Positions 36,264-45,212 of a stretch of 64,000 nucleotides of DNA are shown one piece after another. The position numbers and the translations under genes were made by a program. Each line of letters starts with the position of its first letter. Position 1 is the stretch's first letter. The DNA comes from a bacterium. GTDB lineage: Bacteria > Myxococcota_A > Polyangia > Nannocystales > Nannocystaceae. The stretch lies in the NCBI GenBank assembly GCA_024742475.1, contig JANSYI010000009.1, positions 186,001-250,000 on the forward strand. The letters are read 5' to 3'. The notes under the pieces are model-generated. The model worked only from the letters and a program-made list of their open reading frames with translations, had not been told where the DNA came from and made no database searches.

Positions 36264-37529
36264 ATGCGGCCGATGAGCTCCGAGCGCCGTTCAACCGCTG
36301 GTCGCTACGCGTTGGCGCTGCTGCTCGTCCTCACCGTCATCAACTTCCTCAACTATCTCGACCGGTACGTGCTCAGCGCGGTGCTCGAGGGGATTCGCCA
36401 AGACCTCGGCTTCGACGACGGCCAAGGCGGACGGCTGGGGAGCGTGTTCATGATCGTCTACACCCTCGCGGCGCCCCTGGGCGGGACGCTCGGCGACAGG
36501 TGGAACCGCAACCGGATGGCGGGCGTAGGCGTGGCGCTGTGGAGCTTGGCGACGATCGGCAGCGGGATGGCCGAGAGCTACGAGGGGCTGCTGGCGACGC
36601 GGGCGCTCATCGGCATTGGTGAGGCGGGCTACGCGACGGTCGCCCCCTCGATCATCGCCGACGTGTTCCGGCCTGCCGAGCGAGGGCGCAAGCTGGCGAT
36701 CTTCTATCTCGCAATCCCGATGGGCAGCGCGCTGGGGTACCTGCTCGGCGGTGCGATCGGCGGCGAGTATGGCTGGCGCGCCGCGTTCTTCGTGGCGGGT
36801 GCACCGGGCCTGATCTTCGCGTTGATCGTGTTCTTCCTCCCGCATCCTCAGCGCGGAGCCATGGACGAGGGGCCCACCGAGCCGAGCTTGCCGTTCATGG
36901 AGGGGGTCCGTCGCCTCTTCCGCACGCCCGCGTGGAAGATCAACACGCTGGGCATGACGCTGATGACGTTTGCGATGGGCGGCATCGCGTTTTGGATGCC
37001 GACGTACCTCATCCGCGAGCAGGGCATGGAGGAGGCGTCGGGCAACATGATCTTCGGCGGCATCACGGTCGTCGCGGGGTTGCTCGCGACGCTCATCGGA
37101 GGTGCGCTGGGCGACAGGGCGTTCGCCAAGAGGCCCGGCGGTTACTTCAGCGTCAGCGGGATCGGACTGTTGCTCGGGGCTCCGTTCGCGTTGGCGATGC
37201 CGCTGATGCCGAGCACGACCGGCGTGTTCATCTGCGCGTTCGCGGCGGAGTTCCTGTTGTTCCTCAACACGGGTCCGCTCAACGCTGCGCTCGTCGCGTG
37301 CGTTCCGGCCAACCTGCGGGCGCGCTCGATGGCGCTGAACGTCTTCTTCATCCACATCCTCGGCGACGCGCTCTCGCCGTCGCTCATCGGCGAGGTCAGC
37401 GAGGCAAAGGGGCTGACCTTCGCCGTGGCCTTGACCAGCATTCCGGTCGCGCTCGGGGGCGTGGTGTTGCTTCGCGGCGCGCGTCGGGTCAACGCGCTAC
37501 CCGAGGGCCTGAGCACCGTCGAGCGGTAG
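36264..37529 (+). CDS. MFS transporter, Spinster-like
   Basis: A 421-residue protein with 12 predicted membrane helices. The N-terminal half carries NFLNYLDRYVLSAVLEGI at helix 1, the helix 2-3 loop GGTLGDRWNRNRM (MFS signature), and ALIGIGEAGYATVAPSIIADVF on helix 4-5, which are Spinster/Spns-group features (lipid or organic-acid transport). The ATG at 36273 is an alternative start. Its end overlaps the convergent GMC gene by 33 bp. Substrate unknown. Confidence 0.85.
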   Translation: MRPMSSERRSTAGRYALALLLVLTVINFLNYLDRYVLSAVLEGIRQDLGFDDGQGGRLGSVFMIVYTLAAPLGGTLGDRWNRNRMAGVGVALWSLATIGSGMAESYEGLLATRALIGIGEAGYATVAPSIIADVFRPAERGRKLAIFYLAIPMGSALGYLLGGAIGGEYGWRAAFFVAGAPGLIFALIVFFLPHPQRGAMDEGPTEPSLPFMEGVRRLFRTPAWKINTLGMTLMTFAMGGIAFWMPTYLIREQGMEEASGNMIFGGITVVAGLLATLIGGALGDRAFAKRPGGYFSVSGIGLLLGAPFALAMPLMPSTTGVFICAFAAEFLLFLNTGPLNAALVACVPANLRARSMALNVFFIHILGDALSPSLIGEVSEAKGLTFAVALTSIPVALGGVVLLRGARRVNALPEGLSTVER

Positions 37530-39110
37530 CTCGCCTGCGGGCAGCGCCTTGCCCTTGCGCGGGAACTTCGACACGGCCCGCTCGGTCAATGCGGTGATCG
37601 TCAGCGACGGATTCACACCCGGGTTGGCCGAGATCGCCGAGCCGTCCATGACGTAGAGCCCCGGGTAGCCGAACACCTCGTGGTTGGCATCGATGACGCC
37701 GGTCTCGGCCGAGTCGCCCATGCAGCAACCGCCCAGGATGTGGGCTGTGGTCGGAATGTTGAAGAGCGTCTCGGTGAGTAGCGAAAAGGGCATGCCTTCG
37801 ACCTCGTCGCTGAACTGGTGGGCGAGCTTCGTCGCCTCGGGAATCGACGCGGTCGGGAGCTCGCCCTCGTCTGGCGCGGTCCCCATGATGCCAAGCCAGT
37901 TCCGCTGGAGTCGCAAGGTGCCCTCGGTCGTGCGCATGTAGAGCAGAATTGCGGTCTGCTCGGCGAAGCTGCGCACGGTGATCGCCTTGAGGACCTGCAG
38001 CGGATGTCGCAGGCAGATGCCCGCGAGCTTGGCGATGCGGATGAAGGGGTTCGTACCGCCGACGTGGGGTGCGACGAGGATGCGAAACAGACCCGAGCCC
38101 TTCGAATACCTGACCGGCTCGAGGTGAGAGAGCGCGTCGGTCTCGTAGATCGAGCCGATCGCGATGCCCTCGGACATGTCGATGTCGGTCTTGTGCGAGA
38201 CGACCCCGATGAGGGCCTCGGAGTTGGTGCGGACACTGCGGCCGAGCTGGTCGGACAGCTTGGGTAGGCACGTGGGATCGGCCTTCTGATCGAGCAGGAG
38301 CTTCACGCTCCCGAGCACCCCGCCGGCCACGATGACCCGCTCGGCCTCGAACCGGGCCGACGCACGGAACCAACCGCGACCCTGCTTGGCTTCGAGAACG
38401 TACCCGCCGCCGTCCGCGGGGCGAATCTTGGTGACCTCGGTGTCGGCCTCCAAGTCGAGGCCCCGTTTGCGGGCGAGGTAGAGGTAGTTCTTGTCGAGCG
38501 TGTTCTTGGCATTGTGGCGGCAGCCCAGCATGCAGCCGCCGCACTTGATGCAGCCGGTGCGGCTGGGACCCTCGCCGTCGAAGAACGGGTCGGGGTGGAC
38601 CTTGCCCGGCTCGTCGCCGAAGTAGACCGCGACGTCGGTGCTGTGAAAGGCGTCGGGGTGGCCGTTGTCGGCGGCCATCTTCTTGAGGATCTTGTCGGGC
38701 GGGGTGAGCATCGGCGTGGTCGTGACGCCCAGCATCCTCTTGGCTTCGTCGTAGTGGTCGGCCAGCTCGACCTTCCAGTCCGCCAGGTGCGCCCAACTCT
38801 TGGCCGAGAAGAAGTGGTCCTTTGGCACCGGGTGGGTGCAGGCGTAGCCCAGCGAACCGCCCCCGACCCCGACCCCCGAGAGGATCGTGACGTGCCGGAA
38901 GAACGTCATCTTGAACAGGCCACGGAACCCGACGAAGGGCGCCCACATGTACCGCTTGAGATCCCAGTTGGACTTGGGGAAGTCCTTGGCCTTCAGCTCG
39001 CTGCCCTTCTCGAGCATGAGCACGCGGTAGCCCTTGTCGACCAGTCGCATGGCGGCCGTGCTGCCGCCGAAGCCCGAGCCGATGATGATGAAGTCGTAGC
39101 GTTCCGCCAT
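37497..39110 (-). CDS. GMC oxidoreductase, cholesterol oxidase-like
   Basis: A 537-residue flavoprotein. The FAD-binding motif IIIGSGFGGSTAAMRLVDKG opens the chain, GVGVGGGSLGYACTHP is the second GMC block, and the C-terminal block is HILGGCCMGDSAETGVIDANHEVFGYPGLYVMDGSAI, with the typical NPSLTITAL after it. An inserted four-cysteine motif GCIKCGGCMLGC looks metal- or cluster-binding and is shared with ChoD-type sterol oxidases. No signal peptide. Relevant because a CYP51-like sterol demethylase is encoded at 61042, but a sterol substrate is not proven. Confidence 0.85.
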   Translation of the reverse strand: MAERYDFIIIGSGFGGSTAAMRLVDKGYRVLMLEKGSELKAKDFPKSNWDLKRYMWAPFVGFRGLFKMTFFRHVTILSGVGVGGGSLGYACTHPVPKDHFFSAKSWAHLADWKVELADHYDEAKRMLGVTTTPMLTPPDKILKKMAADNGHPDAFHSTDVAVYFGDEPGKVHPDPFFDGEGPSRTGCIKCGGCMLGCRHNAKNTLDKNYLYLARKRGLDLEADTEVTKIRPADGGGYVLEAKQGRGWFRASARFEAERVIVAGGVLGSVKLLLDQKADPTCLPKLSDQLGRSVRTNSEALIGVVSHKTDIDMSEGIAIGSIYETDALSHLEPVRYSKGSGLFRILVAPHVGGTNPFIRIAKLAGICLRHPLQVLKAITVRSFAEQTAILLYMRTTEGTLRLQRNWLGIMGTAPDEGELPTASIPEATKLAHQFSDEVEGMPFSLLTETLFNIPTTAHILGGCCMGDSAETGVIDANHEVFGYPGLYVMDGSAISANPGVNPSLTITALTERAVSKFPRKGKALPAGELPLDGAQALG

Positions 39111-39128
39111 CGCTCGGCGCTCAACCTA

Positions 39129-39944
39129 TCACGCAGGCCCCAGCGCCAACGCGATCTCGGGCAGGGCATCTGTGCACGGCGCTCGCAGCGTCGCGCCGCC
39201 GGACGCCTCGGCGAGCTGGCCGAACGGGTTGTCGATGGGATTGATGTCGATGATCGGGACGCCGGCTTGGGCGCAGTGCATCCCGATCTGCATGGGCAGG
39301 TTGGTGGATCCTGAGCTTCCGATCACGACGAGCAGATCGGCGCACGCGGCCTGCCTGAACGCGCTGGCCGATCGGAACAGGGCTTCCTCGTAGCATTCGT
39401 CGAACCAAAGAACGTGGGGGCGCGCAGGGCCACCGCAGTCGGGGCAACGAAGCGCGTCGAAGAGGGCGTCGCCCAGCGGCGTGTCACGGTCGATCTCCGG
39501 CGAGTCGTCGGGGAACGGGTACGTCGCGTGCGTACAGCCGGCTGCGCACCGATAGCGGTCGATGTTGCCGTGAATCTCGTAGGGGTCGTTCGACCCGGCG
39601 CGCGCGTGCAGCCCGTCGACGTTCTGGGTGACGAGCAGCAGTCGATCCCCGAGGCTCTGCTCGAGGTCGGCGATCGAGTGGTGCCCCTCGTTGGGCGCGG
39701 CCCGGCGGCAGACCGTGCGGCGGTAGAGGTACCAGCGCCAGACCTCACGTGGATGCTCCCCAAAGGCGCGCTGCGTGGCGAGATCGGCAGGGTGGTAGTT
39801 CCTCGAGCCGACCTGCCAGTACCCCTGCGGCCCGCGGAACGTCGGGATCCCGCTCTCGGCGGAGATGCCAGCGCCGGTTAGGAAACAGACGCGTCCCCGC
39901 TCACGATCGAAGCCATCGAGGATCGCGCGGAGCCCGGCGTGCAT
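39129..39944 (-). CDS. Sirtuin NAD-dependent deacylase
   Basis: A 271-residue protein. Family motifs: TGAGISAESGIPTFRG (NAD binding), TQNVDGLHARAG, the catalytic His in YEIHGNIDR, CAAGC and CPDC as the zinc site, and VVIGSSGSTNLPMQ with IDINPIDNPFG near the end. These enzymes remove acyl groups from lysines using NAD. A YxxR motif typical of SIRT5-type desuccinylases is not obvious, so the acyl preference is open. Upstream, ATG 39944 leaves 29 bp to the divergent DksA-like gene. Confidence 0.93.
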   Translation of the reverse strand: MHAGLRAILDGFDRERGRVCFLTGAGISAESGIPTFRGPQGYWQVGSRNYHPADLATQRAFGEHPREVWRWYLYRRTVCRRAAPNEGHHSIADLEQSLGDRLLLVTQNVDGLHARAGSNDPYEIHGNIDRYRCAAGCTHATYPFPDDSPEIDRDTPLGDALFDALRCPDCGGPARPHVLWFDECYEEALFRSASAFRQAACADLLVVIGSSGSTNLPMQIGMHCAQAGVPIIDINPIDNPFGQLAEASGGATLRAPCTDALPEIALALGPA

Positions 39945-39973
39945 TCGGCGAGCATACGCTCTAGCCTGGCGCC

Positions 39974-40372
39974 ATGAGCGGACACCTCTCCGCGGAGCAA
40001 CTCCGAGAACTGCGGTCACTGTTGCTCGAGCAGCGCGCGCGCCTGCTCGAACGGGGCGGCGTCGAAATCTCGGAAGACCTCGATGCCGAACCGATGGACC
40101 TGCAGGAGAAGGCCGCCGGCGAGGTCGCGCGCCGCGACCGCCTGGCCCTGACCGACATCGATCGACAGCGACTGTTCGAGGTGCTCGCTGCCTTGGGCAG
40201 GATGGAGGACGGCACGTACGGGGAGTGCGAAGAGAGCGGTGAACCGATCCCGTTTGGCCGGCTCCAGGCCGAGCCGACCACGCGCTGCACGGTCGAAGCC
40301 CAAGAGCTCGTCGAGGCCGAAGCGTCCCGCGACAAAGCGGTCCGCCGCGACCCCAGTGATACCGGGTACTGA
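39974..40372 (+). CDS. DksA/TraR-family protein with two-cysteine finger
   Basis: A 132-residue protein: an N-terminal coiled-coil hairpin (LRELRSLLLEQRARLLERGGVEIS, QEKAAGEVARRDRLALTDIDRQRL), then the finger region YGECEESGEPIPFGRLQAEPTTRC. The canonical four zinc cysteines are reduced to two (the second and fourth are Ser and Glu). That resembles cysteine-poor DksA variants which work without zinc. It probably binds the RNA polymerase secondary channel, but regulatory targets cannot be read from sequence. Confidence 0.8.
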   Translation: MSGHLSAEQLRELRSLLLEQRARLLERGGVEISEDLDAEPMDLQEKAAGEVARRDRLALTDIDRQRLFEVLAALGRMEDGTYGECEESGEPIPFGRLQAEPTTRCTVEAQELVEAEASRDKAVRRDPSDTGY

Positions 40373-40390
40373 GACCGCACGGCCCCCGGG

Positions 40391-41518
40391 TCAGCCTGCG
40401 TGGTGGGCCTCGGGGAGGTCGGAGAGCCGCTTGCGGATCTCGAGGACCTCCTCCATCGAGCCGACGAACAGGTCGACGAGCTCGCCGTCGAAGTGCTGGT
40501 CGCGACCGTCGACGAGCAGCTTGACCGCGCGCTCGAGCGGCCAAGCTTTCTTGTAGGGGCGCTCGCTGGTCAGCGCGTCGAACACGTCGGCCACGGCGAC
40601 GATGCGCCCCTCGATGGGGATGTCCTCGCCCGAGAGGCCGCGAGGATAGCCGCTGCCGTCGAACTTTTCGTGGTGCGTGTAGGCGATCGACGCTGCGAGC
40701 TGGAGCAGCTTCGAGTCCGACCCACCGAGGATTCGGTAGCCGATCTCGGCGTGTTTCTTCATGACCTCGTACTCGTCGGACGTGAGTCGGCCCGGCTTGA
40801 GCAGGATGCTGTCGGGGATCCCGATCTTGCCGACGTCGTGCATCGGGCTCGCGGTCCGAATCATCTCGGAGGTGTAGTCGTCGAGGCCGACCTTGCGCGC
40901 GAGCAGGCGCGAGTACTCGCTCATGCGCTGCAGATGCGCGGCGGTCTCGTCGTCCCGAAACTCTGCGGCCTTGGTCAGGCGCTCGATCGTCTGCACCTGC
41001 GCGGCTTCGAGTTCGCGTCGCGCCCGGTCGAGCGCCATGCGGGCCTCGTGCAGGGCACGGGTCTGGCCGTCGACCTCGACCCGCAGGCGAGCGCTCTCTT
41101 GAGCCATGCCGGCGCTGTGTCGGTGATGGAACACCGAGTTGCGGATGCGTACGCGCAGCTCCGCCTCGTCGAAGGGCTTGGCCAGGAAGTCGTCCGCGCC
41201 GGCTTCTCGGGCCTGTCGACGGACGGAGCGCTCAGAGGCGCCGCTGAGGAAGACGACGGGGGTGTGGGCGTGGCGATGCGTGGAACGTATGCGTTTGCAC
41301 ACTTCGACGCCCGTCATGTCCGGCATCCGCATGTCGAGCAGGACGGTGTCGACGTCGTTCTGCTCGAGCGTGGCGAGTGCCTGCGCGCCGCCGGTGGCTT
41401 CGATCACTTCGTAGCCGTCGGCACGCAGCACCTTTCGAATCACGCGGCGAATCTGCGCTTCGTCGTCGACGACGAGGACGCGTCCTCGCTGGGTCGCGGA
41501 TACGGAATGCTCCTGCAC
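40391..41518 (-). CDS. Response regulator with HD-GYP c-di-GMP phosphodiesterase domain
   Basis: A 375-residue protein. Receiver domain first (VLVVDDEAQIRRVIRKVL, phosphoacceptor in VLLDMRMPDMTG, Lys in FLAKPF), then a coiled-coil linker and the HD-GYP domain with HDVGKIGIPDSILLKPG and THHEKFDGSGYPRGL. HD-GYP proteins hydrolyse cyclic di-GMP. I take GTG 41518 (an ATG at 41581 would leave just 10 bp to the divergent lipoprotein ATG). The partner kinase is not adjacent. Confidence 0.9.
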   Translation of the reverse strand: MQEHSVSATQRGRVLVVDDEAQIRRVIRKVLRADGYEVIEATGGAQALATLEQNDVDTVLLDMRMPDMTGVEVCKRIRSTHRHAHTPVVFLSGASERSVRRQAREAGADDFLAKPFDEAELRVRIRNSVFHHRHSAGMAQESARLRVEVDGQTRALHEARMALDRARRELEAAQVQTIERLTKAAEFRDDETAAHLQRMSEYSRLLARKVGLDDYTSEMIRTASPMHDVGKIGIPDSILLKPGRLTSDEYEVMKKHAEIGYRILGGSDSKLLQLAASIAYTHHEKFDGSGYPRGLSGEDIPIEGRIVAVADVFDALTSERPYKKAWPLERAVKLLVDGRDQHFDGELVDLFVGSMEEVLEIRKRLSDLPEAHHAG

Positions 41519-41591
41519 AGGACCTTCATCGTATCGTTTCCGCTCGACGATGGGCAAAGCGAGAAACGGGACTGTTAGCATCGGCGCCTGC

Positions 41592-42632
41592 ATGTACGTC
41601 CGACTCGGCACCGCGTTGCTGCTCGGCCTGTCCCTGTGGACCGGCTGCACGACGGACAACCCGTCGAAGACCCCCTCGTCGCCTTCTGAGGCTGATTCGA
41701 CGAAAAAAGGCCCTGGGGCTGATGTGCCGCACGTGGACACCTCTTCGCCGGTCTCCGCACCTGAAGCCTCGCGCAGCGCCGCAGACCGGCCCACGAGGTT
41801 TCCCAGATCGGAACGCATCGTTGCGGTCGGGGATGTGCACGGCGACCTCGACGCCACGCTTCGAGTGCTGCGGCTCGGGGGTCTCATCGACGCGGACAAC
41901 CACTGGTCGGGGGGGGCGACGGTGTTCGTGCAGACCGGCGACCAGCTCGATCGGGGGGACGATGAGCAAGCGATTCTCGATCTGCTCAGCCGGCTCGAGA
42001 TCGAGGCCGAGGCCGCCGGGGGAGCGGTTCACGTGCTCAACGGAAACCACGAGTACATGAACGCGGCGGGCGACTTTCGCTACGTGACCCCGGGGGGCAT
42101 GTTGGACTTCGCCGACGCGCCGGGGGTCGATCCCGCCGCGTCGGCTGTGGCCGACGTTCCCGAGCCGCTGCGCGCTCGCGCTGCTGCGTTCCTCCCCGGA
42201 GGGCCCTACGCGAAGGTGCTCGCGACGCGAAACACCGCCGTCATCGTCGGCGACACCGTGTTCGTGCACGGGGGCGTGCTGCCAAAGTACGCGCCCAGGG
42301 TCGAGGCGCTCAATCGGGCGGGGCGACGATGGCTGACCGAGGGGGGGGCGCCCCCCGCCGACCTGCTCGCGCCCGACGGGCTCGTGTGGGCGCGAGACTA
42401 CTCCGTGCCCCAGCCCTCGCCCGGTGCATGCGCTGCGCTCGACGATGCCCTGGCCACGCTCGCGGTGAAGCGGATGGTCGTGGGGCACACCGTGCAGGCG
42501 CGCGGGGTGACCTCCGCGTGCGATGGCAAGGTATGGCGCATCGACGTGGGCATGGCCAAGCACTACGGTGGCAAGCCCGCGGCACTCGAGATTCGAGGCG
42601 ACGAGCTCACCGTGCTCAGCGAGGACGCTTGA
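41592..42632 (+). CDS. PPP-family (Shewanella-like) protein phosphatase lipoprotein
   Basis: A 346-residue protein. Lipoprotein signal MYVRLGTALLLGLSLWTGC, then a Ser/Pro tether, then the metallophosphatase: AVGDVHGDLDATLR, QTGDQLDRGDDE, LNGNHEYMNAAGDF, VFVHGGVLPKY and MVVGHTVQARG. These five blocks match SLP/Rhizobiales-like phosphatases. It would act outside the cytoplasm. Two runs of eight G lie inside the coding region (41909-41916 and 42341-42348); both are in frame as given. Confidence 0.87.
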   Translation: MYVRLGTALLLGLSLWTGCTTDNPSKTPSSPSEADSTKKGPGADVPHVDTSSPVSAPEASRSAADRPTRFPRSERIVAVGDVHGDLDATLRVLRLGGLIDADNHWSGGATVFVQTGDQLDRGDDEQAILDLLSRLEIEAEAAGGAVHVLNGNHEYMNAAGDFRYVTPGGMLDFADAPGVDPAASAVADVPEPLRARAAAFLPGGPYAKVLATRNTAVIVGDTVFVHGGVLPKYAPRVEALNRAGRRWLTEGGAPPADLLAPDGLVWARDYSVPQPSPGACAALDDALATLAVKRMVVGHTVQARGVTSACDGKVWRIDVGMAKHYGGKPAALEIRGDELTVLSEDA

Positions 42633-42639
42633 TTGCGCG

Positions 42640-43881
42640 TCAGTAGGTCTCGCCCCACTTGATCTGCCCTGCGCTGGCGATGGCGAGCGCCTCGCACCGC
42701 AGCACCTCGACGAACCCCTGGCTGCTCGCGGGGTCGAGCCCGTCGGAGGCCTCCATGCTCGCGTCCGCGGGGTTGTAGAGCGAGGCCGGGCAGTCGGTCA
42801 GGCTCTTGAAGTAGAGGTTGCCCTTGTAGAGCCCGAGCTTGACGGTGGCGGTCGCATGCGCGGCCAAGACGTCGATGCCCGCCATGGCTGCGCGGCCGCC
42901 AGGGTCGTAGAGGCGAGCGTCGTAGATCTGCTCGGCGATGAGGCGCGACATGTTGTGGAACAGCCCGGTCGAGCGCCGATCCATCGTCGTCTGGTAGACG
43001 GCGCGAAGGCCAAAGCCGAGCAGCTCCAGGCCTGGCGCCTCGTACACGCCGCGGCTCTTGGTGCCGATGATGCGGCTCTCGAGGGCGTTGCGAAGGCCGA
43101 TGCCGTTACGGCCTGCAATCGCGTTGGCCCGCTGCATGATGTCGAGCGCGTCTCCGGCGACGCCGTTGAGCGCGACGCATCGCCCGTCTTCGAATCGCAT
43201 CGTCACGTCCTCGATCTCGTCGGGAGCGTCGTGAGGCCACACGCACATGATCGGGTCGACGATCAAGCAGCTGGTGGTCAGCTCCTCCAGGTCCTCCGCC
43301 TCGTGGCTGAGGCCGGCGAGGTTCGCGTCGGTGCTGTAGCGCTTCTTGGTGACCTTCGCCTCGATGCCCTTGGCCTGAAGGTACTCGGCCATCTGCTTGC
43401 GGCCGGGGAATTGCTCGAGCAGCGTCGGATCGCGCCACGGTGCATACACGCCGAACTCGGGCGCCAGCGTGTTGGTGTAGCGCTCGAAGCGAACCTGGTC
43501 GTTACCGCGGCCGGTTGCGCCGTGCACGAGGACGTCGCAGTCGTGCTCACGCATCGGCCCGAGCAGCCCCTTGACCGTGACGGCGCGCGCGATGCCGGTG
43601 GTGTTCCAGTACCCGCCGTCGTACATCGCCTGCGCGCGCACCATCATGAAGCAGGCCTCCGCCATCTGATGCTTGAGGTCGACGATGATCGTCTCGGTGC
43701 CCGTGGGCGCCATGCGCTCGCGGATGTCCTCGATGTCCGTCTCGTCGGGCTGCCCGAGGTCGGCGGTGAAGCAGACGACGTCGCAGCCGGCCTCCTTGAG
43801 CCGGAGGGCCACCGTCTTCGAGTCCAGGCCACCCGAGACGCAGATGCCGAGCTTCTTTCCTTGCAGGTCCGTGAGTCTCAC
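42640..43881 (-). CDS. argG: Argininosuccinate synthase
   Basis: A 413-residue protein from GTG 43881. ATP pyrophosphatase motif CVSGGLDSKTVALRL near the start; GATGRGNDQVRFE and CLIVDPIMCVWPHDAPD are citrulline/aspartate-site regions. It joins citrulline and aspartate in arginine synthesis. No better ATG start is present. The convergent phosphatase gene ends seven bases away. The AT-rich 43901-43945 region directly upstream is the likely promoter/operator. arcA and arcC, which consume arginine, are encoded at 57722-60027. Confidence 0.95.
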   Translation of the reverse strand: MRLTDLQGKKLGICVSGGLDSKTVALRLKEAGCDVVCFTADLGQPDETDIEDIRERMAPTGTETIIVDLKHQMAEACFMMVRAQAMYDGGYWNTTGIARAVTVKGLLGPMREHDCDVLVHGATGRGNDQVRFERYTNTLAPEFGVYAPWRDPTLLEQFPGRKQMAEYLQAKGIEAKVTKKRYSTDANLAGLSHEAEDLEELTTSCLIVDPIMCVWPHDAPDEIEDVTMRFEDGRCVALNGVAGDALDIMQRANAIAGRNGIGLRNALESRIIGTKSRGVYEAPGLELLGFGLRAVYQTTMDRRSTGLFHNMSRLIAEQIYDARLYDPGGRAAMAGIDVLAAHATATVKLGLYKGNLYFKSLTDCPASLYNPADASMEASDGLDPASSQGFVEVLRCEALAIASAGQIKWGETY

Positions 43882-43904
43882 GATGGGCGCAGCGTACGAC
43901 CGCG

Positions 43905-43945
43905 CGATGCATGGATCCAGAATATTATGCAGAAACTTGCATGAA
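43905..43945 (-). promoter_or_regulatory. AT-rich region upstream of argG with possible arginine-box-like element
   Basis: A local AT-rich island in otherwise GC-rich sequence. On the argG strand it contains TGCATAATATTCT, which is close to, but one base shorter than, a full ArgR box (TGAAT-N4-ATTCA), and repeated TGCAT elements flank it. It suits a promoter/operator for argG; ArgR binding is only a guess. Confidence 0.3.
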
Positions 43946-44000
43946 TGAGGCCGTGTTCTCCGTGAGTATGCACGCACGGCCCCAATACCGGGCCGCGTGC

Positions 44001-44786
44001 CTACGCGTCGAGCACGGTGAGGCGCCCGCGGGAGCTCGCTGCCGTGCGCTCCACACCGGGGTCGAGCAGGTGGCTCGGCCGCACGTTGCGAAGCGCGTTG
44101 AGCATCACGGAGCGAACGTTCGGGTTGTCTTGCTCGAGCTCGGTCAGCAGCGCGCCCATCTTCTCGCGGCGAAGACCCGCCTGCGAACCACACAGGTTGC
44201 ACGGGAGGATCGGGTAGCCGGTCTCCTGCGCGTGCTCGATGATGTCGGCCTCGGCGCACTCGATGAGCGGACGGATCACCTCGAACCGCCCGTCGTCGGT
44301 CGTGTATCGAGCGGGCATCGCCTGCAGCTTGCCCGAGTAGAAGAGGTTGAGCAGCAAGGTCTCGAGCGCGTCGTCGCGGTGGTGCCCAAGGGCGAGCTTG
44401 TTGCAGCCGAGCCGTTCGGCGGCGTCGTAGAGGATGCCGCGCCGCATGCGGGAGCACGGCCCGCAGTAGCTCTTGCCCTCGGCGACGACGCGAATCACGG
44501 TGCTGTACGTGTCGCGCTCTACGATCTGAAACGGCGCCGCGAAGCGCTCGAGCCAGCCCCGAAGCGGCGTGCCATCGTAGCCGGGCTGGCCTTGGTCGAG
44601 GTGCACCGCGGTGACCTCGAACTGAAACGGTGCCTTGGTCTTGGCCTCCCACAGCAGGTCGAGCAGCGTGTAGCTGTCCTTGCCGCCCGAGACGCACACC
44701 ATGATGTGATCGCCGGCTTCGACCAGCCCGTATGCCGAGATGGTCTTGGTCATCGAGCGACCGAGGCGCTTGCGAGCGGCGAACAT
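44001..44786 (-). CDS. ttcA: tRNA 2-thiocytidine biosynthesis protein TtcA-like
   Basis: A 261-residue protein, ATG 44786 overlapping the YjbQ stop by one base. PP-loop ATPase motif VSGGKDSYTLLDLL; paired cysteines YCGPCSRMRRG and LPCNLCGSQ, which in TtcA bind an Fe-S cluster; and LALGHHRDDALETLLLNLFY. The enzyme thiolates cytidine 32 in tRNA. Downstream of yjbQ and DUF1244 in the same direction, so probably one operon. Confidence 0.92.
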   Translation of the reverse strand: MFAARKRLGRSMTKTISAYGLVEAGDHIMVCVSGGKDSYTLLDLLWEAKTKAPFQFEVTAVHLDQGQPGYDGTPLRGWLERFAAPFQIVERDTYSTVIRVVAEGKSYCGPCSRMRRGILYDAAERLGCNKLALGHHRDDALETLLLNLFYSGKLQAMPARYTTDDGRFEVIRPLIECAEADIIEHAQETGYPILPCNLCGSQAGLRREKMGALLTELEQDNPNVRSVMLNALRNVRPSHLLDPGVERTAASSRGRLTVLDA

Positions 44787-45205
44787 CAGCTCCCCACGAC
44801 CGAGACGGTGACGCGCCGCTGGTGCGCGGCGGTGCGGTGCTCCCACAAGTAGATCCCCTGCCAGGTGCCGAGCGAGGCTTGGCCTCGTTCGACGGGGATG
44901 TTGAGCGAGCTCTGGGTGAGGATCGTACGGACGTGGGCGGGCATGTCGTCGGGGCCTTCGTCGGTGTGTTCGAAGAGCGCGTCGCCGTCGGGCACCAGCC
45001 GCGCGGCAAATGCTTCGAGGTCTCGGCGCACCTGCGGGTCGGCGTTTTCGCAGAGGATCAGCGAGGCGCTGGTGTGGTGGACGAACACGTTGCACAGCCC
45101 GTCCGTGACGCCCGCGTGCGCGACCGCGTCTTGGACTCGTGCGGTGATGTCCTGGGTGCCGCGCCCGGGCGTGCGGACGACGAAGCGCTCGGCGTGGTGC
45201 TGCAT
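44786..45205 (-). CDS. yjbQ: YjbQ-family (UPF0047) secondary thiamine-phosphate synthase-like protein
   Basis: A 139-residue protein from ATG 45205. Motifs: VHHTSASLILCENADPQVRRDLE, FEHTDEGPDDMPAHVRTILTQSSLNIPVERG and GTWQGIYLWEHR. The conserved His/Asp/Glu set is that of UPF0047, of which YjbQ can replace ThiE in thiamine phosphate synthesis; the physiological role is unsure. The stop overlaps ttcA's ATG. Confidence 0.92.
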   Translation of the reverse strand: MQHHAERFVVRTPGRGTQDITARVQDAVAHAGVTDGLCNVFVHHTSASLILCENADPQVRRDLEAFAARLVPDGDALFEHTDEGPDDMPAHVRTILTQSSLNIPVERGQASLGTWQGIYLWEHRTAAHQRRVTVSVVGS

Positions 45206-45212
45206 GGGCGAC

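Noticed and set aside
41909..42348. Two G8 tracts in the PPP phosphatase gene as phase-variation switches
   Set aside because: Both sit inside conserved coding sequence in frame; runs of eight are expected occasionally at this GC content, and there is no alternative start layout as at 19054.
43905..43945. True ArgR operator upstream of argG
   Set aside because: The half-sites are spaced one base too short and only one imperfect box is seen, so I kept only a tentative regulatory feature.
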